A DNA stretch of 39,876 nucleotides from Streptomyces sp. A012304 (GCF_026008495.1 NZ_BQUN01000080.1:32460-72335); one strand, 5' to 3'; positions 20,068-28,290 are shown, counted from the stretch's first letter. A program made the numbers and translations. Notes: generated from the sequence alone by a model not told the origin.

Positions 20068-21147
20068 TCAGTTGTCGGCGCCGCCGGCCCGCAGCGTGGC
20101 GAGGTCGGCCTTGACGGTGTTGATCGGGATGGCGAAGCCGAGGCCGACGCTGCCGGCGTCGGAGGAGGTGGCGTCCGCGGCCGAGTACATCGCGGAGTTG
20201 ATGCCGATGACGTTGCCGACCGCGTCGATCAGCGCGCCGCCGGAGTTGCCGGGGTTCAGGGAGGCGTCGGTCTGGATGGCCTTGTACGTCGTCGTCGACG
20301 AGCCGGTGTCGCCGTTGAACTGCCGGCCGCCGAACTCGAACGGCCATCCGCCGCCCTGCTGCTGTTGCTGCTGCCCCTGGCTCTCGTCGGTCGAGACGGT
20401 CACGTCCCGGTCGAGGGAGGAGACGATGCCGCTGGTGACGGTGCCGGTCAGGCCCTCGGGCGAGCCGATCGCCACGACCGTGTCGCCGACCTGGACACCG
20501 TCGGAGTTGCCGAGGGTCGCCGCCTTCAGACCGGAGGCGTTCTCCAGCTTGATCAGGGCGAGGTCCTTCTTGCTGTCGGTGCCGACGACCTTCGCCGTGT
20601 AGGTCTTGCCGTCGCTGGTCGTCACCTTGATCGAGGAGGCGCCGGAGATGACGTGGTTGTTGGTGAGGATCTCGCCGTCGCCGGTGATGATCACACCGGA
20701 GCCGGTGGAGGCGCCGCCGCTGAGGGTGGCGTTGATCTCGACGACGCTCGGGCTGACCGCCGCGGCGATGGCGGCGACGTCGCCCTTCTTGCTGGAGGGC
20801 ACCACGCTGGTGGTGGTCGAGGAGGTGACGACCGTGTCCTTGCCGGTCAGCTCCTGGATGCCGTACGCGGTGCCGCCGCCGACGGCCGCGGCGACGATCG
20901 CCACGGCGGCGAGCAGCGCGACCGGGCCCCGGGTGCGCTTGCGCGGCGCGGGCGCGGGCTCGGCCACCGGCGGTGCGAGGAGAGCGGTTCCGCCGCCGCC
21001 GGCGCCCTGGGCGGGCTCATGGGCCGGCCGGGGCGGCCACTCGGGGTTCACCGGGTTCACCGGCGCGGAGACGTGCTGCTGGGCGCCCTGGTACGGGTTC
21101 TGGTACGCGGTGTCGTACTCGCCGTCGCGGCGGATGCTCTCGGTCAT
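20068..21147 (-). CDS. Membrane-anchored trypsin-like serine protease (HtrA/PepD-like, no PDZ)
   Basis: This 359-residue protein has a Pro/Gln/Ala-rich cytoplasmic N-terminus (1-72), a single membrane anchor (~74-97) and an extracytoplasmic serine protease domain. The catalytic triad is His165 (TNNHVISG), Asp195 (KKDLALIKL) and Ser302 (NPGNSGGALID). A Gln-rich insertion (about residues 257-264) lies between the Asp and Ser blocks. The chain stops after the protease domain (residue 359) and lacks the C-terminal PDZ domain that HtrA and mycobacterial PepD carry. It is probably an envelope quality-control protease, controlled by the adjacent two-component system through the 11-bp repeats upstream. 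Confidence 0.9.
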   Translation of the reverse strand: MTESIRRDGEYDTAYQNPYQGAQQHVSAPVNPVNPEWPPRPAHEPAQGAGGGGTALLAPPVAEPAPAPRKRTRGPVALLAAVAIVAAAVGGGTAYGIQELTGKDTVVTSSTTTSVVPSSKKGDVAAIAAAVSPSVVEINATLSGGASTGSGVIITGDGEILTNNHVISGASSIKVTTSDGKTYTAKVVGTDSKKDLALIKLENASGLKAATLGNSDGVQVGDTVVAIGSPEGLTGTVTSGIVSSLDRDVTVSTDESQGQQQQQQGGGWPFEFGGRQFNGDTGSSTTTYKAIQTDASLNPGNSGGALIDAVGNVIGINSAMYSAADATSSDAGSVGLGFAIPINTVKADLATLRAGGADN

Positions 21148-21169
21148 GACATCGAGCTTGTCGCCCGAC

Positions 21170-21202
21170 CATGAGAGTCCCCTGAGCGCTCCCTGAGAAC
21201 CC
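21170..21202. promoter_or_regulatory. Three tandem 11-bp repeats upstream of the protease gene
   Basis: CATGAGAGTCC, CCTGAGCGCTC and CCTGAGAACCC follow each other directly (consensus CmTGAGnnnyC). On the minus strand the core reads CTCAGG, close to the CTCAG-containing direct repeats described for MprA in mycobacteria. The array ends 23 bases before the protease start. Confidence 0.65.
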
Positions 21203-21255
21203 CGGCAGAACCGCGTGTGCCGGGCATAAAGCCGCTTCTCGCACGGCGGCGGGCC

Positions 21256-21277
21256 CTCTCAGGAAACCCTCATGAAA
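21256..21277. promoter_or_regulatory. Second pair of 11-bp repeats, opposite orientation
   Basis: CTCTCAGGAAA and CCCTCATGAAA are adjacent 11-mers with the same CTCAGG-type core as the array at 21170-21202, but on the other strand. Together the two arrays bracket the likely promoter of the protease gene. Confidence 0.6.
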
Positions 21278-21299
21278 CCTCGCGGCTGCTGTTCTGAAG

Positions 21300-22322
21300 C
21301 TACGCGCAGCCGCAGGACCGCCGGGGCACCAGCCGCGACGGGAACACCTTCAGCCGTTCGCGGCGGGAGCCCGCGACCCGCAGTCCGTCGTCCAGGACCA
21401 GGTCCACCGCCGCGCGGGCCATGGCCGGGCGGTCCGACGCGATCGTGGTCAGGGGCGGGTCGGCGAGCGCCGCCTCCTTGATGTCGTCGAACCCGGCCAC
21501 GGCCAGCTCGCCCGGCACGTCGATGCGCAGCTCGCGCGCCGCCCGCAGCAGGCCGATCGCCTGGTCGTCGGTGGAGCAGAACACCGCCGGCGGGCGGTTC
21601 GGGCCCGACAGCAGCTCCAGGGCGATCCGATAGGCGTCGTAGCGGTTGTACGGCGCTTCGAAGAGCCGGCCCTCGGTGCTGATCCCGGCCTCGTCCATGG
21701 CGCGCCGCCAGCCCTCGACGTGGTCGGAGACCGGGTCTCCGACGGCGGGCGTCTCGGCGGTGCCGCCCACACAGGCGACGTACTCGTAGCCGTGCTCCAG
21801 CAGGTGGCGCACGGCGAGCTGGGCGCCGCCCAGGTCGTCGGTGACGACGGCGACGTCGTCGATGGCCTCGGGCCGCTCGTGCAGCAGGACCACCCGGGCG
21901 TCCCAGGCGTCGATCTCGGCGGCGGCCAGGTCGTTGAGGGCGTGGCTGACCAGGATCAGGCCCGAGACCCGCATCCCCAGGAAGGCCCGCAGATAGTGGA
22001 CCTCGCGCTCGGCGATGTAGTCGGTGTTGCCGACGAGCACCATCTTCCCGCGCTCGGAGGCGGCCTGCTCGACCGCGTGCGCCATCTCCCCGAAGAAGGG
22101 CTGGCGGGCATCCGGGATGATCAGGCCTATGAGGTCCGTGCGCCGCGACGCCATCGCCTGGGCGACCCGGTCGGGCCGGTACCCCAGCTCCTTGATCGCG
22201 GCGAGGACACGCTCGCGCGTGGCCGGGGCGACCGGCCGGGGTCCGTTGTTGATGACATAGCTGACGACGGCGGTGGAGGTCCCTGCCAGCCGCGCCACAT
22301 CATCCCTGGTTACCTTGGCCAC
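21300..22322 (-). CDS. LacI-family transcriptional regulator
   Basis: This 340-residue regulator has an N-terminal LacI helix-turn-helix ([20 protein letters not shown]) with the hinge helix near residue 50 ([13 protein letters not shown]). The periplasmic-binding-protein-like effector domain spans about 60-330 ([53 protein letters not shown]). It ends in the unusual tail SCGCA. The GTG start has TAGACT six bases upstream, suggesting an independent leaderless transcript 85 bases after glnR. The effector and targets are unknown; no LacI-type palindrome is obvious at its own start. Confidence 0.93.
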   Translation of the reverse strand: MAKVTRDDVARLAGTSTAVVSYVINNGPRPVAPATRERVLAAIKELGYRPDRVAQAMASRRTDLIGLIIPDARQPFFGEMAHAVEQAASERGKMVLVGNTDYIAEREVHYLRAFLGMRVSGLILVSHALNDLAAAEIDAWDARVVLLHERPEAIDDVAVVTDDLGGAQLAVRHLLEHGYEYVACVGGTAETPAVGDPVSDHVEGWRRAMDEAGISTEGRLFEAPYNRYDAYRIALELLSGPNRPPAVFCSTDDQAIGLLRAARELRIDVPGELAVAGFDDIKEAALADPPLTTIASDRPAMARAAVDLVLDDGLRVAGSRRERLKVFPSRLVPRRSCGCA

Positions 22323-22328
22323 GCGCGG

Positions 22329-22334
22329 AGTCTA
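22329..22334 (-). promoter_or_regulatory. Probable -10 element, leaderless LacI-family gene
   Basis: TAGACT on the minus strand is 6 bases before the GTG at 22322. Confidence 0.5.
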
Positions 22335-22407
22335 CGCGGATGGATCGGCCACGGGCAGGGCGTCGGACGGCTTCCCGCGCGCGAGCGCCGCCCGCCCCGA
22401 GGGGTCC

Positions 22408-23187
22408 TCACGCCTCCGCGGCGACCTCGTCCGCGCCCACGGCCGCCTCGTCGTCCGTCTTGCCCTTTTTTGCCCGGTCCGTGGTGCCCTTGGCCTCGTC
22501 GCCGGACCGCTCGATCTTCTCGGGCGTAACGAATCGATAACCGACGTTCCGGACGGTTCCGATCAGCGACTCGTGCTCCGGACCGAGCTTGGCGCGCAGA
22601 CGCCGTACGTGGACGTCCACCGTGCGGGTGCCGCCGAAGTAGTCGTAGCCCCAGACCTCCTGGAGCAGCTGGGCGCGGGTGAAGACCCGGCCCGGGTGCT
22701 GCGCCAGGTACTTCAGCAGCTCGAACTCCTTGAAGGTCAGGTCGAGGATCCGGCCCTTGAGCTTGGCGGAGTACGTCGCCTCGTCGACCGACAGGTCGCC
22801 GTTGCGGATCTCCATGGGGGAGTCGTCGTTGACGATCTGCTGACGGCCCATGGCCAGCCGCAGCCGCGCCTCCACCTCCGCCGGGCCGGCGGTGTCGAGC
22901 AGGACGTCGTCGATGCCCCAGTCGGCGGTGACGGCCGCGAGGCCGCCCTCGGTGACGACGAGGATGAGCGGACAGCCGGGTCCGGTGGAGCGCAGCAGCT
23001 GGCACAGGCTGCGCACCTGCGGCAGATCGCGGCGGCCGTCGATCAGGATGACGTCGGCGCCCGGCGTGTCGACGAGAGCGGGGCCCTCGGCCGGGGCCAC
23101 GCGCACGTTGTGCAGCAGCAGACCGAGCGCGGGCAGCACTTCCGTCGACGGCTGGAGGGCGTTGGTCAGGAGCAGCAGAGAACTCAT
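22408..23187 (-). CDS. glnR: GlnR, global nitrogen response regulator
   Basis: This 259-residue OmpR-type orphan regulator controls ammonium assimilation and nitrate/nitrite genes in actinomycetes. The receiver-like domain (~1-120) has VILIDGRRD, where the Asp is retained but the usual acidic pocket is poor, as in known GlnR proteins that dimerise without phosphorylation. The winged helix (~135-225) shows [40 protein letters not shown] and [11 protein letters not shown] charged C-terminal tail rich in Lys, Asp and Ala follows. AGGAGGAAC precedes the ATG. The gene diverges from the hydrolase gene, and a terminator-like hairpin pointing toward it sits in the intergenic region. Confidence 0.96.
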   Translation of the reverse strand: MSSLLLLTNALQPSTEVLPALGLLLHNVRVAPAEGPALVDTPGADVILIDGRRDLPQVRSLCQLLRSTGPGCPLILVVTEGGLAAVTADWGIDDVLLDTAGPAEVEARLRLAMGRQQIVNDDSPMEIRNGDLSVDEATYSAKLKGRILDLTFKEFELLKYLAQHPGRVFTRAQLLQEVWGYDYFGGTRTVDVHVRRLRAKLGPEHESLIGTVRNVGYRFVTPEKIERSGDEAKGTTDRAKKGKTDDEAAVGADEVAAEA

Positions 23188-23310
23188 ACGTCTGGTTCCT
23201 CCTCGGTCCCTGCGAGGACGTTTGCGGCACTACGGCACTGCTCTGCGCGTCCCGGGGCCCCGTACACCTGCGGTCACCTGGAGTTTCCCGCTTCGTATAC
23301 AACGCTTCCG

Positions 23311-23350
23311 AAAGCACAAAAGGACCCGGGGGCTACGCTGCCCGAGTCCT
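23311..23350 (-). terminator. Terminator-like hairpin in the glnR upstream region
   Basis: AGGACCCGGG (23321-23330) pairs with CCCGAGTCCT (23341-23350) at 9 of 10 positions. On the minus strand the stem is followed by TTTGTGCTTT. It could insulate glnR from antisense read-through of the hydrolase gene, or attenuate the glnR leader. Confidence 0.6.
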
Positions 23351-23371
23351 CTGCCCAGCAGAATAGCCCAC

Positions 23372-24211
23372 ATGAGCAACGGTCCGGCAGGTCATGTGGC
23401 ACGTTCCGGTATTCGTCCGCACTCCGAGACGAACAGAGCCGCACCTTTGCGGACGTTCCTGCACACGGCCGACGGCGTTTCCATCGATTCCGTATACGAC
23501 CCGGGGCCGGTCGTATACGAGACCTGCGGTCCATCCGCCGATCACCTGGTGTTCGTGCTCGCGCACGGCTTCACCGGCGACGTGGACCGCCCCCATGTGC
23601 GACGGGTGGCCGCCGCGCTGGCCCGGCACGGGGCCGTGCTCACCTTCTCCTTCCGCGGCCACGGCCGCTCCGGCGGGCGCTCCACGGTCGGCGACCGCGA
23701 GGTCCTCGACCTGGCCGCCGCCGTCGACCGGGCCCGCCGGCTCGGGCACGCGCGCGTGGCCACCGTCGGCTTCTCGATGGGCGGCTCGGTGGTGCTGCGG
23801 CACGCGGCGCTGTACCCGCGCACGGTCGACGCGGTGGTCTCGGTCAGCGCCCCCGCCCGCTGGTACTACCGGGGCACCGCCCCCATGCGCCGGCTGCACT
23901 GGCTGGTCACCCGCCCCGAGGGCCGCCTGGTCGGCCGCTACGGCTTCCGCACCCGCATCCACCACCGCGACTGGGACCCGGTGCCGCTCTCCCCGGTCGA
24001 GGCGGTCCCGCGGATACGGCCCACCCCGCTCCTGATCGTCCACGGCGACAGCGACGGCTACTTCCCCGTCGACCACCCCCGGATGCTCGCCGAGGCCGCC
24101 GGTGAGCACGGCGAACTCTGGCTGGAGCCCGGCATGGGCCACGCCGAGCACGCCGCCGACGACGGCCTGCTGGCCCGCATCGGGGACTGGGCGGTCTCCC
24201 GGGCGGGCTAG
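23372..24211 (+). CDS. Alpha/beta-fold hydrolase
   Basis: This 279-residue hydrolase has an oxyanion motif HGFTGD, the nucleophile elbow GFSMGGS (Ser), an acid in HGDSDGYFP (Asp) and the catalytic His in GMGHAEH. There is no signal peptide, so it is cytoplasmic. The MSNGPAG start at 23372 is preferred; earlier in-frame starts run into the glnR control region. The substrate is unknown; esterase, lipase or acyl-transfer functions are possible. The next gene, a MoaD/ThiS-like protein, follows after 49 bases and may be co-transcribed. Confidence 0.85.
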   Translation: MSNGPAGHVARSGIRPHSETNRAAPLRTFLHTADGVSIDSVYDPGPVVYETCGPSADHLVFVLAHGFTGDVDRPHVRRVAAALARHGAVLTFSFRGHGRSGGRSTVGDREVLDLAAAVDRARRLGHARVATVGFSMGGSVVLRHAALYPRTVDAVVSVSAPARWYYRGTAPMRRLHWLVTRPEGRLVGRYGFRTRIHHRDWDPVPLSPVEAVPRIRPTPLLIVHGDSDGYFPVDHPRMLAEAAGEHGELWLEPGMGHAEHAADDGLLARIGDWAVSRAG

Positions 24212-24260
24212 CCTGACCCTGTTGACCGTCGAGCACTGACCGGACTGACTGAGGAACGAG

Positions 24261-24515
24261 ATGGCAAAGGGCACGGTGCGCTACTGGGCGGCCGCCAAGG
24301 CCGCGGCCGGCGTCGCCGAGGAGCCGTACGAGGCGGCCACCCTCGCCGAGGCGCTCGACGCCGCGCGGCAGCGACACCCCGGTGAACTCGCGCGTGTCCT
24401 GCTGCGCTGCTCGTACCTCGTCGACGGTGACCCCGTGGGCACCCGCGCACATGAGACGGTACGGCTGGCCGACGGCGGCACGGTCGAGGTGCTCCCGCCG
24501 TTCGCAGGAGGGTGA
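24261..24515 (+). CDS. MoaD/ThiS-family sulfur-carrier-like protein
   Basis: This 84-residue beta-grasp protein ends in the Gly-Gly tail PFAGG, the site that is adenylated and thiocarboxylated in MoaD and ThiS. The conserved VEVLPPFAGG C-terminus and a length of about 80 residues are typical of MoaD. A GAGGAACGAG sequence precedes the ATG. No molybdopterin or thiamine genes are adjacent; sulfurtransferase and DsrE genes lie 3-4 kb downstream. It could serve molybdopterin synthase or a different sulfur-transfer path. Confidence 0.85.
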   Translation: MAKGTVRYWAAAKAAAGVAEEPYEAATLAEALDAARQRHPGELARVLLRCSYLVDGDPVGTRAHETVRLADGGTVEVLPPFAGG

Positions 24516-24517
24516 CG

Positions 24518-25672
24518 ATGACCGACCAGCCGTACCAGGGCCAGTACGAGGGCTACGACCCCTACGCCCCCCAGCAGCCCCAGCCGCACCACCAGTCCCA
24601 GCAGCCGCAGCACCAGCCGCAGGCCTGGCCCGGACAGCAGCAGTACGGGTACGAGGACCCGCAGGCGCAGCTCCAGTACACCCAGCAGTGGCAGGGCCAG
24701 ACCTGGGAGACGAGCGTGCAGCCGCCGCTCGCCGCGGTGGACGCGGCGGAGACCTCCTACCTGCCCCCGCAGACCGGCGCGGCCCCGGCCCAGGCCTGGC
24801 AACAGGCCCCGTCGCCCGCCGCGCCCGACCCGGCGCCGAGGACACCGCCGGCGCCGGCCGTGCGGGAGGCGGCGGCCACCTCCTACGGCCCCGCCACCCT
24901 GGCCGGCAACGCCCGCGTCACGGACGCCCAGCGCGCCCGTCTCGAAGGCCGCTCGCCGATCATCGAGCCCGGCATGCAGCCCGCAGCGCTCACCGCCCTC
25001 CTCGGTCTGCTGCTGTCCGGTGCGGCGGCCGTCCACACCTACGCGCTGCTCCTCCCGCTCGTCGTCCTCCAGGCCGTCACGGCGGCCGGCTGGTTCCGGC
25101 TGAACGGCATGTGGCCGGCCCGGCAGGGCATCGCGCTCGCCTTCCTGGGCGCGCTGGTGGCGGACGCCGCGCTCCTGACCGCCGGCCGCGACCACGCGCC
25201 CGCCGCGATCCTCGGCACGCTCGGCGTCTGGGTCCTGCTCTGCCTGGTCCTCCAGCTCCGTTCGCACGCCGACCCGGACGAGCGCATGTACGGCCTGATG
25301 GCCACCGTCGCCTCCGCCGCCCTGGCCATCGCCGCAACCGGCCACCTGGGCGCCGAGCCGGACGCGGTCACGGTCGGCGCGGCCGCCGTGGCGGTCGGCA
25401 TCCTGGCCCGCGCGCTGCCCCTGCCGACCCCGGCCTCGGTGGTGGTCTCCCTGCTCGCCGCGGCGGGCGCGGGCATCGCCGTCGGCGGGATGACCGACCT
25501 GGGCGCCAAGGGCGCCCTGCTGGGCGCGGGCGCCATGGTCTGCGCCCTGATCGGCCACCGCGTCGCCGGCTACGACTATCCGTCCCGCTTCGTCCACTTC
25601 ACCGCGGGCGTCGCCCTCCCCCTCGCCGCGGCCGCCCCGATGGTCTACGTACTGGGCCGGGCCCTGACCTGA
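24518..25672 (+). CDS. Conserved actinobacterial membrane protein with Gln/Pro-rich N-terminus
   Basis: This 384-residue protein starts with about 110 residues of low complexity rich in Gln, Pro and Tyr (MTDQPYQGQYEGYDPY). A charged linker (DAQRARLEGRSPIIEPGMQP) follows, then about eight hydrophobic segments to the C-terminus. AGGAGG six bases before the ATG at 24518 selects that start over the GTG at 24512, which overlaps the MoaD-like stop. The membrane part is compact with few charges. I do not recognise a transporter or enzyme family. It is probably translationally coupled to the MoaD-like gene. Confidence 0.75.
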   Translation: MTDQPYQGQYEGYDPYAPQQPQPHHQSQQPQHQPQAWPGQQQYGYEDPQAQLQYTQQWQGQTWETSVQPPLAAVDAAETSYLPPQTGAAPAQAWQQAPSPAAPDPAPRTPPAPAVREAAATSYGPATLAGNARVTDAQRARLEGRSPIIEPGMQPAALTALLGLLLSGAAAVHTYALLLPLVVLQAVTAAGWFRLNGMWPARQGIALAFLGALVADAALLTAGRDHAPAAILGTLGVWVLLCLVLQLRSHADPDERMYGLMATVASAALAIAATGHLGAEPDAVTVGAAAVAVGILARALPLPTPASVVVSLLAAAGAGIAVGGMTDLGAKGALLGAGAMVCALIGHRVAGYDYPSRFVHFTAGVALPLAAAAPMVYVLGRALT

Positions 25673-25897
25673 CCACCGGCCCGCCTGCGCGATGCGCGCG
25701 ATGCTCCGCCGCGGCGACGTGTCGTTTCGTCCAGGTACTCGGCCGGGTCACCCGGATCGCGGCCGGCGCCCGGAACGCCCCGCTCACCCACGGGTCACGT
25801 CTGTCACAGGTGATCGACAATCCGGGGGACCGGTTCCGCGGCGAGTTACCTTGAGTCCTCATCGACCGTCGTACCGTCCGGGTGGGGGAACAACCGC

Positions 25898-26635
25898 ATG
25901 CGTGCCCTTCGAATACTGCTGATCGTCGTCGTGGTCCTGGGCGGTCTGTTCGTGCTCGCGGACCGCCTCGCCGTGAACTTCGCGGAGGACGAGGCCGCCG
26001 CCAAGCTGAAGTCGACCGAGAACCTCGCCGCCACCCCGGACGTGTCCATCAAGGGCTTCCCCTTCCTCACCCAGGTCGTCGGCGGCGAGCTGGACGACGT
26101 GCAGGTCGGCATCGACGCCTACGAGGCCGCCGCCGGCACCGCGGGCCAGAAGATCCGCATCGACGACCTGGAGGCGAACATGAAGGGCGTCGAATTCTCC
26201 GGCGACTTCAGTTCCGCCACCGCCGCCACCGCCACCGGCACCGCCTCCATCACCTACGCCGAGCTGCTGAAGACCGCCAAGAGCGAGCCCGCCGAGGTCG
26301 CCCCGGGCGTCACCGCCGAGGTCATCGGTCTCTCCGACGGCGGCAACGGCAAGATCAAGGTCACCGTCGAGGCCACCGTCCTCGGCACCAAGCTGCCCCA
26401 GCCCCTCTCCGTGCTCAGCTCGGTGAGCGTCGAGGGCGACACCGTCCGGGTGCACGCCGACTCGCTGCCCAGCTTCGGCGGGGTGCAGGCCGCCGAGAAC
26501 GAGGTCCGCTCCATCACCGACTTCGAGCAGAAGATCGACGACCTGCCCGGCGGCATCTCGCTCGACAAGGTCGAGGCGGGCAAGAACGGTGTGGACATCA
26601 CCGTGAAGGGTTCGAACGTCGTCCTCGCCGGGTAG
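25898..26635 (+). CDS. DUF2993 (LmeA-like) exported protein
   Basis: This 245-residue protein has an N-terminal membrane anchor or signal (residues 3-21, ILLIVVVVLGGLFVLAD). It continues into the DUF2993 domain with the hallmark VSIKGFPFLTQVVGGELDDV and the C-terminal GVDITVKGSNVVL. Members include LmeA of mycobacteria, implicated in lipomannan maturation; the domain resembles lipid-binding TULIP folds (family knowledge). GGGGGA precedes the ATG. The 225 bases upstream have no gene and hold its promoter; TACCTT at 25849 is a possible -10. Confidence 0.85.
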   Translation: MRALRILLIVVVVLGGLFVLADRLAVNFAEDEAAAKLKSTENLAATPDVSIKGFPFLTQVVGGELDDVQVGIDAYEAAAGTAGQKIRIDDLEANMKGVEFSGDFSSATAATATGTASITYAELLKTAKSEPAEVAPGVTAEVIGLSDGGNGKIKVTVEATVLGTKLPQPLSVLSSVSVEGDTVRVHADSLPSFGGVQAAENEVRSITDFEQKIDDLPGGISLDKVEAGKNGVDITVKGSNVVLAG

Positions 26636-26668
26636 CACTCCCCACTGGCCGGCTCGGACCGGCCACCC

Positions 26669-26790
26669 GTCCGACTGCCCCCGGGCCGCCGCCGTCCGAC
26701 CTTCCCGGACGGCCGTTGTCCGACTGGCGAGACGCCACCGTCCGTACCGCAGATGCGCGGGCGGACCCCCGCGCCCGGAGGCCGTCCGAC
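26669..26790. repeat. Four copies of GTCCGAC in the sulfur-cluster upstream region
   Basis: GTCCGAC occurs at 26669, 26694, 26718 and 26784, with spacings of 25, 24 and 66 bases. The repeats lie between the DUF2993 gene and the leader-peptide promoter. The ~256-base region has no other gene. The repeats could be binding sites or remnants of local duplication. Confidence 0.45.
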
Positions 26791-26854
26791 CACGGCCCGG
26801 GCGCTCTCTTCTTTCCAGCATGCGGACGATCGCATCTCGCGATATGACACGACG

Positions 26855-26884
26855 GTGACACGCCGCCCGATCCGTCCCTACGAT
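26855..26884 (+). promoter_or_regulatory. Promoter of the cysteine leader peptide and sulfurtransferase genes
   Basis: GTGACA (26855-26860) and TACGAT (26879-26884) are separated by 18 bases and lie 7 bases before the leader-peptide ATG. The leader ORF would be on a leaderless mRNA. Confidence 0.6.
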
Positions 26885-26891
26885 CGACACC

Positions 26892-26972
26892 ATGAAGCGA
26901 CAGGCGGATCTCACGAAGCGGCGGGCAGTAGACCTGTGCCGCGTCGCCGCCATGCTCTGTCGCCCCTTCTGA
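26892..26972 (+). CDS. Cysteine-containing leader peptide (26 residues)
   Basis: The 26-residue frame MKRQADLTKRRAVDLCRVAA then MLCRPF has the Arg-rich body and closely spaced cysteines (residues 16 and 23) seen in actinobacterial leader peptides before sulfur-assimilation genes. In the mycobacterial examples, ribosome behaviour at Cys codons regulates the downstream operon. Here the peptide lies 124 bases before the sulfurtransferase gene. The gap can form short hairpins (CGGAAG/CTTCCG at 26974-26992, TGCCCT/AGGGCA at 27003-27018). Cysteine supply is the likely signal. Confidence 0.75.
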   Translation: MKRQADLTKRRAVDLCRVAAMLCRPF

Positions 26973-27096
26973 GCGGAAGCACCGGCCTTCCGTATCCCCC
27001 GCTGCCCTGCCCAGGGCACCCGTGCGTCGCCGACGCGGCCTCGCACGCCTCTCACCTGCCACACCCCCGCCGCAACTGCCCCGGAGGAGAACGAGC

Positions 27097-27942
27097 ATGA
27101 GCCGCAGCGACGTCCTGGTCGACGCCGACTGGCTGCAGGACCATCTGGACGACTCGAACATCGCCATCGTGGAGGTGGACGAGGACACCTCCGCCTACGA
27201 GAAGAACCACATCAAGAACGCGATCCGGATCGACTGGACGAAGGACCTCCAGGACCCGGTCCGCCGCGACTTCATCGACCAGGAGGGCTTCGAGAAGCTC
27301 CTGTCGGCGAAGGGCATCGCCAACGACACCCTGGTGATCCTCTACGGCGGCAACAACAACTGGTTCGCGTCCTACGCCTACTGGTACTTCAAGCTCTACG
27401 GCCACGAGAACGTCAAGCTCCTCGACGGCGGCCGCAAGAAGTGGGAGCTGGACGCCCGTGAGCTGGTCGACGGCACCGAGGTGCCCGAGCGCCCCGCGAC
27501 CGAGTACAAGGCCAAGCCGCAGGACGCGTCCATCCGCGCCTTCCGTGACGACGTCGTCGCCGCGATCGGCTCGCAGAACCTGGTCGACGTCCGCTCGCCC
27601 GACGAGTTCTCCGGCAAGCTGCTCGCCCCGGCCCACCTGCCGCAGGAGCAGTCCCAGCGCCCGGGCCACGTCCCGACCGCGAAGAACATCCCGTGGTCGA
27701 AGAACGCCAACGACGACGGCACCTTCAAGTCGGACGACGAGCTGAAGGCGCTCTACGCCGACGAGAACGTCGACCTGGCCAAGGACACCATCGCCTACTG
27801 CCGTATCGGCGAGCGCTCCGCCCTGACCTGGTTCGTCCTGCACGAGCTGCTGGGCGTGGAGAACGTCAAGAACTACGACGGCTCCTGGACCGAGTACGGC
27901 TCCCTCGTCGGCGTCCCGATCGAGCTCGGCGCCGGCAAGTAA
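27097..27942 (+). CDS. sseA: Thiosulfate/3-mercaptopyruvate sulfurtransferase (rhodanese)
   Basis: This 281-residue cytoplasmic enzyme has two rhodanese domains. The N-terminal one (~5-130) is structural and has no catalytic Cys (VILYGGNNNWFASYAYWYF). The C-terminal one carries the persulfide-forming Cys235 in AYCRIGERS. It moves sulfane sulfur to cyanide, thiols or protein acceptors. CGGAGGAG precedes the ATG. The next gene encodes SseC, the partner seen with CysA2/SseA in mycobacteria, and a cysteine leader peptide lies upstream, so the pair is probably governed by sulfur supply. It is often annotated cysA in Streptomyces. Confidence 0.93.
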   Translation: MSRSDVLVDADWLQDHLDDSNIAIVEVDEDTSAYEKNHIKNAIRIDWTKDLQDPVRRDFIDQEGFEKLLSAKGIANDTLVILYGGNNNWFASYAYWYFKLYGHENVKLLDGGRKKWELDARELVDGTEVPERPATEYKAKPQDASIRAFRDDVVAAIGSQNLVDVRSPDEFSGKLLAPAHLPQEQSQRPGHVPTAKNIPWSKNANDDGTFKSDDELKALYADENVDLAKDTIAYCRIGERSALTWFVLHELLGVENVKNYDGSWTEYGSLVGVPIELGAGK

Positions 27943-27985
27943 GCACCCCGACCGACCTCTCATCACCCCCTTCAGGAGTTACGAC

Positions 27986-28273
27986 ATGTGTGGAGCGAAG
28001 GCCGGCGGCCCCGACGCCTCGACGATCAAGCCCGGTGAGACCACCATCCAGGGACAGGTGACCAAGGACGGCGAGCCCGTGGTCGGCTACGTCCGCCTGC
28101 TGGACTCGACCGGCGAGTTCACCGCGGAGGTCCCCACCTCCGCCACGGGCCAGTTCCGCTTCTACGCGGCCGAGGGCACCTGGACCGTCCGCGCGCTGGT
28201 CCCCGGCGCCACCGCCGACCGCACGGTCGTCGCCCAGAAGGGCGGCCTCGCGGAGGTCGCGATCGCGGTCTGA
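27986..28273 (+). CDS. sseC: SseC-family protein (DUF1416)
   Basis: This 95-residue protein begins MCGAKAGG, the family's conserved N-terminus with a near-terminal Cys, followed by a transthyretin-like beta-sandwich (VVGYVRLLDSTGEFTAEVPT, FYAAEGTWTVRALVPG). It is co-conserved with sulfurtransferases in actinobacteria and is presumed to aid sulfur transfer, perhaps as a persulfide acceptor (inference). CAGGAG lies before the ATG, 43 bases after the sulfurtransferase gene. A strong hairpin terminator closes the operon. Confidence 0.9.
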   Translation: MCGAKAGGPDASTIKPGETTIQGQVTKDGEPVVGYVRLLDSTGEFTAEVPTSATGQFRFYAAEGTWTVRALVPGATADRTVVAQKGGLAEVAIAV

Positions 28274-28290
28274 ACACCCTGATCGGCGCA

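Noticed and set aside
23270..23295. Possible GlnR box (GAAAC and GTGAC half-sites on the minus strand) upstream of glnR
   Set aside because: Half-site spacing is five bases instead of six and there is no second pair, so chance is likely.
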